A DNA stretch of 64,000 bases from Marivirga atlantica (GCF_016734805.1 NZ_JAERQG010000002.1:682001-746000), one strand, 5' to 3'; positions 35,203 through 47,595 are shown, counted from the stretch's first letter. Numbers and translations are program-made. Notes: generated by a model from the letters alone, not told the origin.

Positions 35203-35583
35203 CTAGTATTCTGATCTATTCTCAGGATCGTATTTTACGAACAAATTAATGTAGATGCTTCTTGAGAGTCTAAAAGTGATTGGTATGAGCACTAAAGAAA
35301 GGCCTACAGAAATACTAATGATTAACCATAATTGAGCAAATCCTAAGATATTTAATGCTGTAAATACAGTTATGATCAGTGCTACCTGCATTGCATAACT
35401 CACATACATGGCACCATCAAAAAATGAGGGTTCCGACATATAACGCAAATTGCAATTGGGACAATTTGTGTGCATTTTTTGAAAGCTCTTTATTTTATAA
35501 GGACCTGATACAAAAAGATCACCTTCATGACATCTAGGACACTTATAATTTAAAATACTATAGAGCTTGGTACCTTTCTTCAT
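35203..35583 (-). CDS. DUF983 family membrane protein
   Basis: I place the start at the ATG at 35583; the frame also has a TTG at 35589. The product of about 126 residues has a zinc-ribbon-like N-terminus with CPRC (Cys15, Cys18) and CPNC (Cys41, Cys44), then two hydrophobic helices near 57-100. This is the DUF983 pattern, a conserved membrane family of unknown role. It starts 10 bases after the stop of the Lys/Glu-rich gene upstream, so the two form an operon. Confidence 0.88.
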   Translation of the reverse strand: MKKGTKLYSILNYKCPRCHEGDLFVSGPYKIKSFQKMHTNCPNCNLRYMSEPSFFDGAMYVSYAMQVALIITVFTALNILGFAQLWLIISISVGLSLVLIPITFRLSRSIYINLFVKYDPENRSEY

Positions 35584-35593
35584 AGTCAAAAAA

Positions 35594-36559
35594 TTAGGTA
35601 TTCAACCATCTCCAAAATTTCCCTAATGCGGTTTTAGGAGTAGGTTTTGTTTCAGTTTTACCCTCATAAGCAAGGGTGGTGGTTTGTTGTTTCTTTTTAG
35701 GCTTTTTCTTTTTCTGTAACTGTTGCTGAGGCTTTAAAACATTTTCTTTGTAATAAGCTTCTCGTTGCTTTTTCCTGGCTTTTTCTTCAGCTATGCGCTT
35801 TTGCTCAGCTTTTTTCTTTTCCTTCTCTCTAATTTGCTGAGGACTCAATTCTTTCCTTCTACCTTTCTTTTGGTGCTTTTTATAAGGTTTTCTAGAGTTA
35901 CTTCTTGATTGTTTTTTCTCTGAAGTTTCTTCTGCCTTTTCTTCTTTTGCTTCCTTAGGTTTTGGCTCAGGTAAGTCAATTTTGCCCACCACATTTAGGC
36001 CTTGTAAGGTGACTTTAGGAGCTTTGATGACAACTTCTTCCTCCTCATTATCTTCATCTAATTCATCTGATGATTCTTTAGCTTCCTGTTCTTCCAGAAG
36101 GTCTGTTACAGTTTTGTACTTGGAAGAAGGTTTAACCTCTTCAATATGTTGAGGAGTTGTTAATTCCTTAATATTTTCTTGTTCTTCTTCCTCAGCTTTA
36201 TGAGAGTTTGTTTCTTCTACAATATCGGAACTGGGCATTTCATCAGAAGTCTCTGGTTTTGCTTCTGTTTGATCAGCCACTTCGTTAGGCTCATCTTCTA
36301 CTTTATCAGCTACTTCATCTTCAAGCTTTGCCTCAGCAGCTACTATTTGATCTTCCTTTACCGTATCAATTTCGGGTTCGGAGGTAATAGTTTTCTCCTC
36401 TTTAATTGGAACACCATAATAATTGAATAGCAATTCAATATGATCTTCCTCTAATTTGGTATTAGAGTCCTTGATGATTTCAATTTCACGCTTTTTAAAA
36501 AAGGAAACTATCTCATCAGTAGTAATTGTCAGCTTTCTGGCGGCTTGAGCAAGTCTCAT
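35594..36559 (-). CDS. IF2-N-like N-terminal domain protein with charged low-complexity tail
   Basis: The 321-residue product begins with a helical segment (RLAQAARKLTITTDEIVSFFKKREIEI) that matches the N-terminal IF2_N helical domain of translation initiation factor 2, but there is no GTPase. The rest is first acidic (about 70-190), then strongly basic (about 215-300), ending with KTALGKFWRWLNT. It likely binds RNA or ribosomes. Such proteins recur in Cytophagia, but the function is not known. Confidence 0.7.
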   Translation of the reverse strand: MRLAQAARKLTITTDEIVSFFKKREIEIIKDSNTKLEEDHIELLFNYYGVPIKEEKTITSEPEIDTVKEDQIVAAEAKLEDEVADKVEDEPNEVADQTEAKPETSDEMPSSDIVEETNSHKAEEEEQENIKELTTPQHIEEVKPSSKYKTVTDLLEEQEAKESSDELDEDNEEEEVVIKAPKVTLQGLNVVGKIDLPEPKPKEAKEEKAEETSEKKQSRSNSRKPYKKHQKKGRRKELSPQQIREKEKKKAEQKRIAEEKARKKQREAYYKENVLKPQQQLQKKKKPKKKQQTTTLAYEGKTETKPTPKTALGKFWRWLNT

Positions 36560-36587
36560 GGGTAAAAAATTGGCTGTAGGTTGTAAG

Positions 36588-36616
36588 AAAACAGCAAGCT
36601 CAAAGGCTTGCTGTTT
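36588..36616 (-). terminator. Terminator of icd
   Basis: A perfect 11-bp stem AAACAGCAAGC/GCTTGCTGTTT lies just downstream of the icd stop on the minus strand, with a following T run. Confidence 0.8.
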
Positions 36617-36624
36617 GTTATTGT

Positions 36625-38136
36625 TTATTCACCTTGTCCTAATGAAAAGGCAATTTGACCATCAAATTTATATAGGTTTTCAGTCTTGATTACATCAAAA
36701 CCTGCTTTAATAAGTTGAGCTTGTAATTCAACTACTTCTGTAGCTGCTACATCACTGTAATCATATTTGCCATCAACCTTTTCGGCATTTTTGGCGATGT
36801 ATCTGCAACGCCAGTGATCAGTACAGAATGTAGATTTCATTCCTCCGGGATATACCTTTACCCCACGGTTTGTAATCATTTTCAGCATTAAAGCATCTTT
36901 TGAAGCTTCAGTAAGTGCATCGCCAAATTTTTCTGCATTTCTATCTTTATGATCAATAAACACATCTACACCCACTAAAGTCTTTTCACGCGGCTCATGC
37001 TCAGTGTCAGCAATGATGATTCTGGTATCTTCAGTACCAAATTTAATTTTCTTGAAGTGCTCTGGATTTTCACCTAGTCGCTCAATTACGGCATCAGCGA
37101 ATTCGTTTGTGTTAAGTTTCTTTTTACTGATTGACTCATTATAAATGTCACCAGTGTGCATGCCATCTTCAATAGTTTTTAACCATGCATTCTGAATAAA
37201 GGCTGCTTTTTCAGCTTCACCAAAATATTGTAGCATTTGAATAGCACCATGCAACAAACCAGATGGGTTAGCGATACCTTTACCTGCAATATCCGGAGCT
37301 GAACCATGAATGGCTTCAAACATGGCATATTCCTGACCGATATTAGATGAACCTGCTAAACCAACAGATCCTGAAATTTCTGCTGTAATGTCTGATACAA
37401 TATCGCCATAAAGGTTAGAGGTAACTAGTACATCATAATCTTCGGGTCTATTAGCAATTCTGGCAGAGGCTATATCAATAATCTGGCTTTCCGCTTCAAT
37501 ATCCGGGTAATCTTTTGCTATTTCTTTAAATATGCTGTGGAAAAGACCATCAGTAATTTTCATGATGTTATCCTTTACCAGACAAGTAACCTTTTTACGG
37601 TTAAACTTTTTAGCGTATTCAAAGGCATAACGAACGATTTTCTCAGTACCAGGCCTTGAAATTAGCTTTAAACACTGCGTTACTTCGTCAGTTTGTTGGT
37701 GCTCTATACCGGCATATAAATCCTCTTCATTTTCACGAATCATCACTATGTCCATCTTTTCATGATCGGTTTTTACATACGGATGGTACGAAACAGCAGG
37801 ACGAACATTGGCAAAAAGCCCAAGTGATTTTCTAATAGTAACATTTAAACTTTTATAACCCTTGCCTTGTGGAGTGGTAATAGGCGCTTTCAGAATTACT
37901 TTTTTATTATGTATGGCTTCCCAAGCTTCTTCGGTGATGCCTGATGTATAACCGTTCAGAAATGCTTTTTCACCAATTTCAATATGAGTGGCATCTAATT
38001 TAACATTAGCGGCATCTAATATTTTGAGTGTAGCATCCATGATTTCAGGACCAATGCCGTCACCTTTTGCTACTACTATAGGTAAAGTTTTTGTTGGGGT
38101 GTTAAGTGATTTTTCCAAACTTGATGTGTTTTCCAT
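36625..38136 (-). CDS. icd: Isocitrate dehydrogenase (NADP type)
   Basis: The 503-residue product belongs to the isocitrate/isopropylmalate dehydrogenase family: VVAKGDGIGPEIM, APITTPQGKGYKSLNVTIRKSLGLFANVRP, the Arg cluster for isocitrate binding, NLYGDIVSDITAEISGSVGLAGSSNIG, and HGSAPDIAGKGIANP, which binds the cofactor. It has an extra C-terminal domain of about 150 residues (DTRIIIADTEHEPREK onward), as in the Thermus-type enzyme. It decarboxylates isocitrate to 2-oxoglutarate in the TCA cycle. Cofactor choice is inferred from the family, not proved here. Confidence 0.93.
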   Translation of the reverse strand: MENTSSLEKSLNTPTKTLPIVVAKGDGIGPEIMDATLKILDAANVKLDATHIEIGEKAFLNGYTSGITEEAWEAIHNKKVILKAPITTPQGKGYKSLNVTIRKSLGLFANVRPAVSYHPYVKTDHEKMDIVMIRENEEDLYAGIEHQQTDEVTQCLKLISRPGTEKIVRYAFEYAKKFNRKKVTCLVKDNIMKITDGLFHSIFKEIAKDYPDIEAESQIIDIASARIANRPEDYDVLVTSNLYGDIVSDITAEISGSVGLAGSSNIGQEYAMFEAIHGSAPDIAGKGIANPSGLLHGAIQMLQYFGEAEKAAFIQNAWLKTIEDGMHTGDIYNESISKKKLNTNEFADAVIERLGENPEHFKKIKFGTEDTRIIIADTEHEPREKTLVGVDVFIDHKDRNAEKFGDALTEASKDALMLKMITNRGVKVYPGGMKSTFCTDHWRCRYIAKNAEKVDGKYDYSDVAATEVVELQAQLIKAGFDVIKTENLYKFDGQIAFSLGQGE

Positions 38137-38293
38137 TGTGAAAATATATTGAAGCTTTTAATTACATTATCGAATAGCTTAACTAAAAAGCTGAGTGATA
38201 GTTGCATTAAGCTGCAAAAGTAAAGCGAAAGCACTTGTAATCAAAGTTGAGGCATCTATATGTTGCTACAGAAGTAAGATTGAGACGTAAGTT

Positions 38294-38515
38294 TTAGACA
38301 AGTTCTGGCTCTAATGTATCGGTTGGTAAAGTTACGCCAGGTGGTAAATCTAAGACAGGATCGTTTGAGGGATTAAATTGACCACCATCACCATTATTGT
38401 CATCATCATCTGAGTTATTGCTCCTCTTATTGAAAAATTTAATGAAATATACGAGAAGTACCAGACAACTTGCTATTAAAATGATGAGATCTATGTTGGG
38501 TTTATTGAAGTCCAC
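38294..38515 (-). CDS. Small single-helix membrane protein
   Basis: The 73-residue product starts at GTG, directly after an in-frame stop, so no longer start is possible. It has one helix (IDLIILIASCLVLLVYFIKFF), a basic stop-transfer, an Asp/Asn-rich linker and a Pro-rich tail. No family recognised, and the ribosome site is weak, so it may not be real. Confidence 0.45.
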   Translation of the reverse strand: MDFNKPNIDLIILIASCLVLLVYFIKFFNKRSNNSDDDDNNGDGGQFNPSNDPVLDLPPGVTLPTDTLEPELV

Positions 38516-38757
38516 ACCTATAAGTTAGTATATTCCAAAGGATGAATAAAGTCTTTGATCGAAAATCTTTGAATATCTATACTTTATTGATTTTAAAAAT
38601 CGAACTTTACCTGAGTTAATCTTTAACTTTATGAATACTCGGTTCTTCTTCAAAACATAGCATAAACAAATCAGGAGGCAATTTAGACTTTTTTAAAGAA
38701 GGAACTTTTTAGTACTATTGTAGATTAACACATTTGATTTTATATAGCACGTACTGC

Positions 38758-41700
38758 ATGAGAAAACTTTATATATTTTTATTTTTCGTTTTTGCTAGCA
38801 ATCAACTTCTCGCTCAGTTAGATACACGTCATTATATTCCACCTTTTTATGGCAGAGAAGATAGGGCAGAAGGTAGTGGTGAAGACATATATTTATTAAT
38901 AAGTACACCACAGACAACCCCATTTGATGTTAAGGTTACAGATGGTGCAGGTAATGAATTATCTTTCTCACCGGTAACGGTAAGTAGGTCAAACCCGGCA
39001 AATATTTCTTTAAGTTCTGAGGCGTCATCTACCAAAGGCCCAGGCACTAAGTTTCTGATTGATGATTCGCAGCTGGCTACAGTACAAACTGATGAGGGTT
39101 TAATTTTAACCGCAAATAAAGCCTTTTTTACAAGTATCAGAGTTGATGAAAGTGCTCAGGCCGGTTTTTTAACTTCCAAAGGAACTGCTGGTTTTGGTAA
39201 AATTTTTAGATCGGGTCATATATGGAATGTTAGTCAGGATGCTTTTAGAAAATCTCATTCTATCGGCTTTATGGCTGTTGAAGACAATACTACTGTTGAA
39301 GTGAGTGATTTTGGGGCAGTGGACTTTGAAAATGTTGATGAAAGTAGTGGTTCAATAACAGTAAGTTTAGACGCTGGGGAATCCTATGTATTAACAGCTT
39401 TTGCAGATGGCGCAGCAGCCAACCTTAATGATGTAAACGGTACCTTGATTACTTCTGATAAGTTTATCGTGGTAAACTCAGGTTCCTGGCTGGCAGGCTC
39501 TCCCAGCGATGGTGGACAAGCTGGTAGAGACATAGGAATAGATCAAATAGCTCCTGTAGATCAAACAGGTTTTGAATACATCCTTGTAAAGGGAGAAGGT
39601 ACTGCCAACGAAAATGTTATAGTAGTTTCGGGTATAGATGGTACCAATATTTACTTAAATGGATCAACAGTTCCATCAAACACTTCGCCACTTGATGCCG
39701 GAGATTATCTGAGATTCACCGCTTCAGACTACACAGCTAATGATAATATGTATCTAAGCTCTAATCAGCCTGTGTATGTATATCAGGGCTTGAATGGTAG
39801 TGTTAGCACCAATGAAAGGCAGGAAGGTTTGAATTATATGCCTCCTATAGTGTGCTTAGGTGGTACAAATGTTGATATGCCAGATATCGATCAACTGGGA
39901 AATCCTATTATACAAATTATAGCTGAAGCGGGTGAATTGGTTACGGTAACTGATGAATTAGGAAATACAACTGACGTTACCTCATTAGCTCAGCCTGTGT
40001 CAGGAAATAGTAATTATGTTACTTATAAAGTGGGTGGATACTCAGGTGATGTAACTGTTGAAAGTCCCAGACCAATAAGAGTTTCTTTAACCGTAGAAAG
40101 TGGAAATATTGGTGGTGCAGGCTTTTTCTCTGGTTTTACATTAACACCTGTAATAGAAACACCCAATGGTTATAGTTCAGTAACATGCATACCCGATAAC
40201 TTGCCTGTAACTATTACTGCTGCTGGTTTTGATTCATACCAATGGTATAGAGATGGAGTTTTGATACCCGGAGAAACTACTTCTAATTTGGATGTAACTG
40301 CTCCTGGTAATTATACTGCCAGAGGTTCAATCGCAGGTTGCATATCATCAGAGCAATCTTTCCCTCTTAATATTTCCTTATGTCAGGATGATTTGGGTAT
40401 AGCAAAAAATACTGTAGCCAATGTTAATAGCTCAGGAGCTATTTTTGATATTACTTATGATTTAATTGTAACCAATTATAATCCTACAAATCCTGCCAAT
40501 AACCTTCAAATAATTGAAGATATTGAGTACGGTGTTCCTGCTGGAGCAACCGTTAGTTTAACAAGTGCACCTTCAATTATTAGTGGTTCACTTTCTTCAG
40601 GAGGTATAAACCCTAATTACGATGGTGTAACAGATCAGCAATTACTAACTACATCAAATGATAGTCAGGATGCTTCGTTGGTGGCATCTGGTTCTTTTAT
40701 AATTCGTTATTCAGTTCAAGTTGATGTTACCACTGCCACCCAACCAAGTTATTATAGTCAATCAGTAGTAACATCTAAATCAACAGGACCTAATGATGGT
40801 GTTACAGGACCTTTTGAAAGTCAGGATTTTTCTGATGCAGGAACTAATCCGGATCCAAATGGCAACAACGATCCTACAGAAGATGGTGAAAATGATATCA
40901 ACTCGGAGTGCCTCATCAATTATGACATAGATTATGGTTCTTCCACCTTCTATACTAATAATGCAGATCCAACCCCTACAGTTAATGGACTTACCGGGGG
41001 TGAATTTTCATCAACTTTCGGTTTAACAATTGATAGATTTACCGGGCAGATTGATGTATCTAATTCTGTTGTGGGTTCTTATGTTGTAACCTATGATTTT
41101 GGAGGCTTGTGCCCAGTAACTGCTTCAGTCAATATTGCATTAGCACCTTATGTAAACAGACTTTTTACCAGTGATTTTACACCCGTAATTACAGGTGCCA
41201 ATGGTTTAGGTGCTGGTCAACCTCCGGGCGAGACTGTGGAAGTAACTGTAAATGGAGCAACTTATACTGTAATTCCTGATGGAAATGGAAGATGGAGTGT
41301 GGATACAGAAAATGATACGCCTACTTCAGGTACATTACAAGCTTTTACTGATGGATCAGTTTATGATGTGGAAGTGAGAGTAACTGATGTTAATCTAAAT
41401 GTTCAAACTGATGTTACAGTTGATGAGCTATTGATAGATGCCAGTGCACCTGTGGCTCCAACTGTAAATGAATTATATACTGATGATACTACACCAACTT
41501 TAACAGGTACTAATGGTTTAGGAACGTCTCAACCATCAGGTGAAACTTTAAGGGTTACTGTCAACGGAGCAACTTATGTTGTTGTGCCAGATACCAATGG
41601 CGATTGGGAGTTAAATGTGGGAACTGACCCTATTAATAGTGGCTCACTAGGTAGTTTTTCCGATAATACCTATGAAGTTTTAGCCATTATTACTGATTTA

Positions 41701-44700
41701 GCAAGTAACAGCACTGCTGATGCTACCACCAATGAATTAACTATCGATACAACAAATCCGAATGTTCCAACAGTTAATACTTTAAGTACTAATGATAACA
41801 GCCCTGTAATAACAGGCACCTGGGATGACATAGATGGCGTATTTTTGAGAGTTAATTTTAATAGTGTAACCTATGAACTTGGCGCTAATCCTGAATTAAC
41901 ATCAGATGGATCAGGAAATTGGTCATTGGATTTGTCAGCTCTTAACTTGGCTGATGGCTTATATGACGTTAATGTTTTGTCATCAGATCGTGCTGGCAAC
42001 TCTTCAACGGATACTACAGTAGATGAGGTCTTTATAGATGCAACTGCTCCTACAGTAAGCATCCAAGGAGCACCTTTTTCTACAAATAGCGCAGCAACTT
42101 TTACGATTACTGTAGTTTTTTCGGAGAATGTAACTGACTTTGATATTGCTGAATTGGTTGTTACCAATGCAACAACTTCTAACTTTAATGCAGTTGATGC
42201 GCAACAATATGAAATAGATATAACACCAGATTTGAATGGAGATATCACATTCAATGTAAATGCTGCAGTAGCAGTAGATGCGCTTAACAATGATAATACA
42301 GCGGCTACAGAAGTAGTAACTTTGTTCGATAACATGGCACCAGCGGTACCAACGGTAAATTCGCTCATCACTAACAATACTTCACCTACTATTTATGGTA
42401 CAAATGGACTATCAGCTAGTCAGCCAGCCGATGAAACCGTAGTTGTACAGGTAAATGGTGCAACTTATAATGTAATACCAGACGGTTCTGGAGTATGGTC
42501 AATAAATTTAGGCAGTGCCACTCCTGACGCAGGTACTTTAGGAACTTTTGCTGATGGTAATCAATATGATATAGCAGTCACCATAACTGATTTTGCCGGT
42601 AATAGCAGTTCAGATGCTACAACAGATGAGCTGACAATAGATACTACTTCACCAGTAATTCCAACAATTTCAGCGCTTGTCACCAATGATGATAGCCCTA
42701 TTATAAACGGGACAGCTGAAGCTAATTCAACCATTACCATGATATTGGATGCCGTTACGTTTGAAACTACAACCGATGTAAGCGGAAACTGGTCAATAGA
42801 TACAGAAAATGATACGCCAATATCCGGAGGACCTTTTATAGGATTAGCCGATGGTACCTATAATGTTTCTGTAAGAAGTACGGATGCAGCTGGTAATTTT
42901 ACTGATGACGTTACCACAAATGAATTAACAATTGACAGTGCTGTACCTACAAATCCGACAGTAGATGTGCTGTATACCCAAGATCAGACGCCTGTTATCA
43001 CAGGAACTAATGGATTGGGAATTTCACAACCAGCAGGTGAAACACTTGAGGTGACTGTTAATGGAGCCACTTACTTGGTTGTTCCTGACGCTAGTGGTGA
43101 TTGGTCAGTTGATACTGAAACTGAAACACCTGATTCAGGAACGTTAGGAGGCTTTTCAGAAGGCGTTTATGAGGTAGAAGCTACCATTAGTGATGTAGCA
43201 GGAAATAGTGCTAGCGATGCTTCATCTAATGAATTAACAATTGATATTACAGCACCTTCGATACCAACTATCGATCCACTTATAACAAGTAATACAAGTC
43301 CTACAATTACGGGATCAGCCGAAGCTAATACTTTTATTTCAGTGACTCTAAATGGGGTAACTTTCGAAGTTGTGGCTTCATCACTAGGCAACTGGACGGT
43401 TAATACCTCAACTGATACCCCAACTGCTGGAGGGCCTTTTAATGCCTTAACTGATGGTTTTTATGAAGTTGAAGTAAGCAGCACGGATTTGGCTGGGAAT
43501 AGTAGTTCTGATGATACCAACAATGAGTTAGAAATTGATACCTCATTGCCAACAGCTCCAACCATAGACCAATTAGCCACTAATAATAATACGCCAATTT
43601 TAACAGGCACAAATGGTTTAGGTGCTGCTCAACCAGCAGATGAAAGCATAGAACTTGAAATAGAAGGAGCTACTTTTAACCTAACACCAGATGCCTCTGG
43701 AAATTGGTCGCTAAATCTTTCTATAGCTACTCCTGTAAGTGGTTCTTTTACAGCCTTGACTGATGGCATTTACGATATTGTAGTTACAGTTAGTGATAAT
43801 GCAGGAAATTCAGTTGCTGACGCCTCAACTGATGAACTTAGAATTGACACTACTGATCCTGTTATTCCAACGATTAATGATTTAATAACTAATCAAGCTA
43901 AACCGATAATTAACGGAACCGCTGAGGTGGGTTCAGATATAAGCTTGCTAATTAATGGAGTTTCTTTCACCACTGTAACGGCAGCTGATGGTACTTGGGA
44001 AATTGACTTAGAGAACGATACACCAACTTCTGGTGGTCCATTAGCTAATCTTAGTGATGGAGTTTATGATATTGCTGTAACTAGTACAGATGATGTTGGT
44101 AATTCATCTAATGATACAACTACAGATGAATTAGTGATAGATACTACAGCACCTGTTGTACCTACTATAAATCTATTAGTTACTAATGATAATACACCTC
44201 TAATTTCGGGAACTGCAGAAGCCAATAGCACTTTAAATATTGTTTTGGCAGGAGTTACTTTCGAAATTATAGTTCCTGGCGATGGAAATTGGAGTATTGA
44301 TACTGAATCTGAAACACCAGTTTCAGGAGGGCCTTTTCAACAGTTAGCTGATGGAGCATATGACATTGTATTAACATCTACCGATAAGGCGGGTAATACA
44401 AGCAATGATGCCACTACCAATGAGCTAAGTATTGATACAATTGCTCCTGAAATACCAACAATTGATGAAACCACTACAGACAATACTTTGCCTATTATAA
44501 CTGGAACAGCTGAGGCAGGATCATCAATTCAGGTAACTATTCAAGGAGTAGTTTTTGAAACCCAAGCGATAGGAGATGGTACATGGTCTGTAAGCACAGG
44601 AGTTGACTCACCTACTGCTGGAGGTCCTTTTCAGGAACTGGCAGACGGAACCTATGACATTTCAGTAACGAGTACAGATGCTGCTGGTAATTCTAGTGCC

Positions 44701-46668
44701 GACAATACAATAGATGAACTTACAATTTCTACTGTCAATCTAGGGATCCCTACAGTAAATAGTTTAACCAGTGAAGATGGTTTTCCTACTATTACGGGAA
44801 CCTGGGACGAAACAAATGCTACTGAGCTTTCAGTACAAGTGGATGGCGTAATTTATGCCTTAGGTGTAGACCCAGAATTAACTACTAATGATGTTAATTG
44901 GACACTTGATTTAAGCAGTTTAACAACTCCATTGTCAAATGGAACTTATGATGTGGTAGTAACTACATCAAATGCTGATCAAACCGTGACTGATGAAACC
45001 ACTGATGAACTAATAGTAGATATTCCTGTAGCTATTGAAGTACCGACTGTAAATACACTAATCAGTGATGATGGACTTCCTATTTTAACAGGAACTTGGG
45101 ATGAAGTTAATGCGACAAGCCTATCTGTAGAGCTTGATGGAGTTACCTATGCATTAGGCACTGATGCAGCTTTATCTTCAGACGGAAATGGTAATTGGAC
45201 CCTTGATTTAAGTGGATTAACAACTCCATTGGCAAATGGAACTTATGATGTGGTAGTAACTACATCGAATACCGATCAAACCGTAACAGATGAAACTACT
45301 GATGAACTAATAGTAGATATTCCTGTAGCTATTGAAGTACCAACTGTTAATACATTAACCAGTGATGATGGACTTCCTATTTTAACAGGAACCTGGGATG
45401 AAGTTAATGCGACAAGCCTATCGGTAGAGGTTGATGGAGTTACTTATGTATTAGGTACCGGTGAACTTAGTGTTGATGGTAATGGTAACTGGACACTTGA
45501 TTTAAGCGGTCTTACAACTCCATTGGCAAATGGAACTTATGATGTGGTAGTAACTACATCAAATGCTGATCAAACCGCGACTGATGAAACCACTGATGAA
45601 CTGACGGTGGACATTGTAGATGAAAATATTGACACTGATGGTGATGGCGTATTGGACGTTGATGAGGACATCAATGGTGACGGCATTTTTGATAATGATG
45701 ATACCGATGGTGATGGTATTCCTGATTATTTAGACACTGATGATGATGGTGATAATGTGCCTACTGCAGAGGAAGATTACAATGGAGATGATGATCCTAT
45801 GACAGATGATACAGATGGCAATGGAACACCTGATTATTTAGATATGGATGACGATGGTGATGGACTTACAACACTTGAGGAAGATATTGACGGTAACGGA
45901 GATCCAAGAAACGATGATACTGATGGTGATGGTATTCCTGATTATTTAGATGCTGAATATAATGGCAGGGCTGATTTAGAAGTAAGTATAACTGTTTCTG
46001 AAGCTGATGTTGTAGAAATAGAGGGAGCAGGTGAAGTTCCTCAATACGTGGAAGGCCAAAATGTGACTTACACTATAATTGCAAGAAATTCAGGTCCCGA
46101 TCCAGCTACTGAGGTTTCCGTTTCAAGTCAGCTTGATACTGACTTAGAATTTCAAGAAGCTACTTCAACCAATGGAAATTACAACGACATTTCTAACAGG
46201 TGGACTATTGGTGACATGCAGAGTGGACAAAGTGATACACTTACTGTTGTTGTAAGAATTGCAGGTAAGGGAACCTTAGATCATGAAGTTTTTATCCAGG
46301 GTAATGAGAATGATGATAATGAATTGAACAACAGTGATTTTGCTTCCATCTATGTGCTTCAAACTTTTGAGATATCAGAAGGATTTTCTCCCAACGGTGA
46401 TGGAATAAATGATACTTGGGAAATTGAAGGCATCGAATTATTTCCAAATAATGAGATACAGGTGTTTAATAGATGGGGTAATCGAGTGTTTAGCACTACT
46501 TCTTACAATAACCAAACTAACGCATGGGATGGTAGTCCTGCTGGTAATTTGTTAGTGGGAGGTAATAAAGTGCCTGACGGTACTTATTTCTACATAATCG
46601 ATCTCAATCCTGATACACTTGTGGCAGGTGAGGCTATTGTTAAAGGTTACATTACCATTAAAAGATAA
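38758..46668 (+). CDS. Giant type IX secretion cargo with Ig-like repeats, type B sorting domain
   Basis: I start at the ATG at 38758 ([10 protein letters not shown]); a longer frame begins only at TTG 38734. The 2636-residue product has a signal peptide, an N-terminal IgGFc-binding-like region (to about base 40150), an Ig-like unit (about 40170-40380), a DUF11-like unit, then 14 Bap-type Ig-like repeats of about 90-100 residues (each starting like PTVNxLxTNDNxPxIxG) plus one different Ig unit (42045-42340). The last two or three repeats are nearly identical. Next come a calcium-binding thrombospondin-type-3 run ([12 protein letters not shown], 45631-45955), a DUF11 domain and the type B C-terminal domain ([27 protein letters not shown]). 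It is a secreted or surface adhesin; PorP/SprF follows 11 bases later. Confidence 0.93.
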   Translation: MRKLYIFLFFVFASNQLLAQLDTRHYIPPFYGREDRAEGSGEDIYLLISTPQTTPFDVKVTDGAGNELSFSPVTVSRSNPANISLSSEASSTKGPGTKFLIDDSQLATVQTDEGLILTANKAFFTSIRVDESAQAGFLTSKGTAGFGKIFRSGHIWNVSQDAFRKSHSIGFMAVEDNTTVEVSDFGAVDFENVDESSGSITVSLDAGESYVLTAFADGAAANLNDVNGTLITSDKFIVVNSGSWLAGSPSDGGQAGRDIGIDQIAPVDQTGFEYILVKGEGTANENVIVVSGIDGTNIYLNGSTVPSNTSPLDAGDYLRFTASDYTANDNMYLSSNQPVYVYQGLNGSVSTNERQEGLNYMPPIVCLGGTNVDMPDIDQLGNPIIQIIAEAGELVTVTDELGNTTDVTSLAQPVSGNSNYVTYKVGGYSGDVTVESPRPIRVSLTVESGNIGGAGFFSGFTLTPVIETPNGYSSVTCIPDNLPVTITAAGFDSYQWYRDGVLIPGETTSNLDVTAPGNYTARGSIAGCISSEQSFPLNISLCQDDLGIAKNTVANVNSSGAIFDITYDLIVTNYNPTNPANNLQIIEDIEYGVPAGATVSLTSAPSIISGSLSSGGINPNYDGVTDQQLLTTSNDSQDASLVASGSFIIRYSVQVDVTTATQPSYYSQSVVTSKSTGPNDGVTGPFESQDFSDAGTNPDPNGNNDPTEDGENDINSECLINYDIDYGSSTFYTNNADPTPTVNGLTGGEFSSTFGLTIDRFTGQIDVSNSVVGSYVVTYDFGGLCPVTASVNIALAPYVNRLFTSDFTPVITGANGLGAGQPPGETVEVTVNGATYTVIPDGNGRWSVDTENDTPTSGTLQAFTDGSVYDVEVRVTDVNLNVQTDVTVDELLIDASAPVAPTVNELYTDDTTPTLTGTNGLGTSQPSGETLRVTVNGATYVVVPDTNGDWELNVGTDPINSGSLGSFSDNTYEVLAIITDLASNSTADATTNELTIDTTNPNVPTVNTLSTNDNSPVITGTWDDIDGVFLRVNFNSVTYELGANPELTSDGSGNWSLDLSALNLADGLYDVNVLSSDRAGNSSTDTTVDEVFIDATAPTVSIQGAPFSTNSAATFTITVVFSENVTDFDIAELVVTNATTSNFNAVDAQQYEIDITPDLNGDITFNVNAAVAVDALNNDNTAATEVVTLFDNMAPAVPTVNSLITNNTSPTIYGTNGLSASQPADETVVVQVNGATYNVIPDGSGVWSINLGSATPDAGTLGTFADGNQYDIAVTITDFAGNSSSDATTDELTIDTTSPVIPTISALVTNDDSPIINGTAEANSTITMILDAVTFETTTDVSGNWSIDTENDTPISGGPFIGLADGTYNVSVRSTDAAGNFTDDVTTNELTIDSAVPTNPTVDVLYTQDQTPVITGTNGLGISQPAGETLEVTVNGATYLVVPDASGDWSVDTETETPDSGTLGGFSEGVYEVEATISDVAGNSASDASSNELTIDITAPSIPTIDPLITSNTSPTITGSAEANTFISVTLNGVTFEVVASSLGNWTVNTSTDTPTAGGPFNALTDGFYEVEVSSTDLAGNSSSDDTNNELEIDTSLPTAPTIDQLATNNNTPILTGTNGLGAAQPADESIELEIEGATFNLTPDASGNWSLNLSIATPVSGSFTALTDGIYDIVVTVSDNAGNSVADASTDELRIDTTDPVIPTINDLITNQAKPIINGTAEVGSDISLLINGVSFTTVTAADGTWEIDLENDTPTSGGPLANLSDGVYDIAVTSTDDVGNSSNDTTTDELVIDTTAPVVPTINLLVTNDNTPLISGTAEANSTLNIVLAGVTFEIIVPGDGNWSIDTESETPVSGGPFQQLADGAYDIVLTSTDKAGNTSNDATTNELSIDTIAPEIPTIDETTTDNTLPIITGTAEAGSSIQVTIQGVVFETQAIGDGTWSVSTGVDSPTAGGPFQELADGTYDISVTSTDAAGNSSADNTIDELTISTVNLGIPTVNSLTSEDGFPTITGTWDETNATELSVQVDGVIYALGVDPELTTNDVNWTLDLSSLTTPLSNGTYDVVVTTSNADQTVTDETTDELIVDIPVAIEVPTVNTLISDDGLPILTGTWDEVNATSLSVELDGVTYALGTDAALSSDGNGNWTLDLSGLTTPLANGTYDVVVTTSNTDQTVTDETTDELIVDIPVAIEVPTVNTLTSDDGLPILTGTWDEVNATSLSVEVDGVTYVLGTGELSVDGNGNWTLDLSGLTTPLANGTYDVVVTTSNADQTATDETTDELTVDIVDENIDTDGDGVLDVDEDINGDGIFDNDDTDGDGIPDYLDTDDDGDNVPTAEEDYNGDDDPMTDDTDGNGTPDYLDMDDDGDGLTTLEEDIDGNGDPRNDDTDGDGIPDYLDAEYNGRADLEVSITVSEADVVEIEGAGEVPQYVEGQNVTYTIIARNSGPDPATEVSVSSQLDTDLEFQEATSTNGNYNDISNRWTIGDMQSGQSDTLTVVVRIAGKGTLDHEVFIQGNENDDNELNNSDFASIYVLQTFEISEGFSPNGDGINDTWEIEGIELFPNNEIQVFNRWGNRVFSTTSYNNQTNAWDGSPAGNLLVGGNKVPDGTYFYIIDLNPDTLVAGEAIVKGYITIKR
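44740..45620 (+). repeat. Tandem repeat block in the giant type IX cargo gene
   Basis: Three successive units of about 300 bp, starting near 44746, 45040 and 45340, encode Ig-like repeats with the shared line GTWDExNATxLSV and [16 protein letters not shown]. The second and third units are almost identical at DNA level over long stretches, so they look recently duplicated. Confidence 0.8.
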
Positions 46669-46679
46669 AAAGCTATTCG

Positions 46680-47594
46680 ATGAAATTATCATTCAAAATA
46701 TATATCATATTACTATTCATTACTGCTTATAACAGTGCAAGAGCGCAACAACAGGTAATGTATACACAGTATATGTTTAATGAATTGGCCATAAACCCAG
46801 CATATGCAGGAAGCCATAAAACCTTAAGTTTAACGGCTATTGCCCGTGAGCAATGGGTAGGGCTCGATGGTGCACCTAGCACACAAACTATTTCAGGTCA
46901 TATGCCCATTGAGAATAAAAATATTGGAGTAGGCTTAATGATGATGTACGATAGGATAGGAGTAACTTCTCAGACAGGAGTTTACGCCAGCTCAGCATAC
47001 AAAATTGATTTTGATAACAACTTAACTTTGTCAATGGGGCTTTCTGCCGGCTTTACCTATTATAATGCTGAATTAAGTCAAATTAATTCCAGTGATGTAG
47101 CTTTTGCAAATGGAGATGTTCGGGCAACAAAGCCTAATGTTGGAGTAGGCTTTTACCTTTCACATGAAAGGTTTTATGCAGGTCTTTCATCACCTCAAAT
47201 ATTGGAACTACAATTTGACAACGACAATCCTGATTCAGATAGCCGTATTGCCAGACACTATTTTTTAACAGGCGGTTATTTGTTTGATGTGAGCCCTATG
47301 GTGAAAATAAAGCCTAGTACTTTATTGAAATATGTGCAGGGAGCTCCTTTAAATATAGATTTGAATGCTACTGTTATATTGCAAGAAATGTTTTGGGTAG
47401 GACTTTCGTGGAGGTCTTTTGATTCTTTTGATGGCTTACTTCAGTTTCAAGCTACTGATAATTTGCTGATCGGCTATTCTTATGATTTTCTTACTACGAG
47501 TGACTTAAAAAGGGTGAATTCAGGATCACATGAAATAATGCTCAACTACCGTTTTAACCTTGGTAAAGGCAAGCTAAGACCAAATTATTTTTAG
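46680..47594 (+). CDS. PorP/SprF family type IX secretion membrane protein
   Basis: The 304-residue product has a signal peptide (ends NSARAQ) and the family opening QVMYTQYMFNELAINPAYAGSH, then REQWVGLDGAPSTQTIS and VGVGFYLSHERFYAGLS; the rest is an outer-membrane barrel. PorP/SprF proteins are paired with type B cargo and are needed for its export or anchoring. The gene follows its likely cargo by 11 bases, so both are one unit. Confidence 0.95.
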   Translation: MKLSFKIYIILLFITAYNSARAQQQVMYTQYMFNELAINPAYAGSHKTLSLTAIAREQWVGLDGAPSTQTISGHMPIENKNIGVGLMMMYDRIGVTSQTGVYASSAYKIDFDNNLTLSMGLSAGFTYYNAELSQINSSDVAFANGDVRATKPNVGVGFYLSHERFYAGLSSPQILELQFDNDNPDSDSRIARHYFLTGGYLFDVSPMVKIKPSTLLKYVQGAPLNIDLNATVILQEMFWVGLSWRSFDSFDGLLQFQATDNLLIGYSYDFLTTSDLKRVNSGSHEIMLNYRFNLGKGKLRPNYF

Positions 47595-47595
47595 A

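Noticed and set aside
41871-42377. Minus-strand open frame of 168 codons within the giant adhesin gene
   Set aside because: Low-complexity antisense of Ig-like repeats rich in Thr/Val/Asp codons; no ribosome site and no motif.
44740-45620. Possible CRISPR-like periodic array
   Set aside because: The period is about 300 bp and both parts are coding Ig repeats; there are no short repeats with unique spacers.
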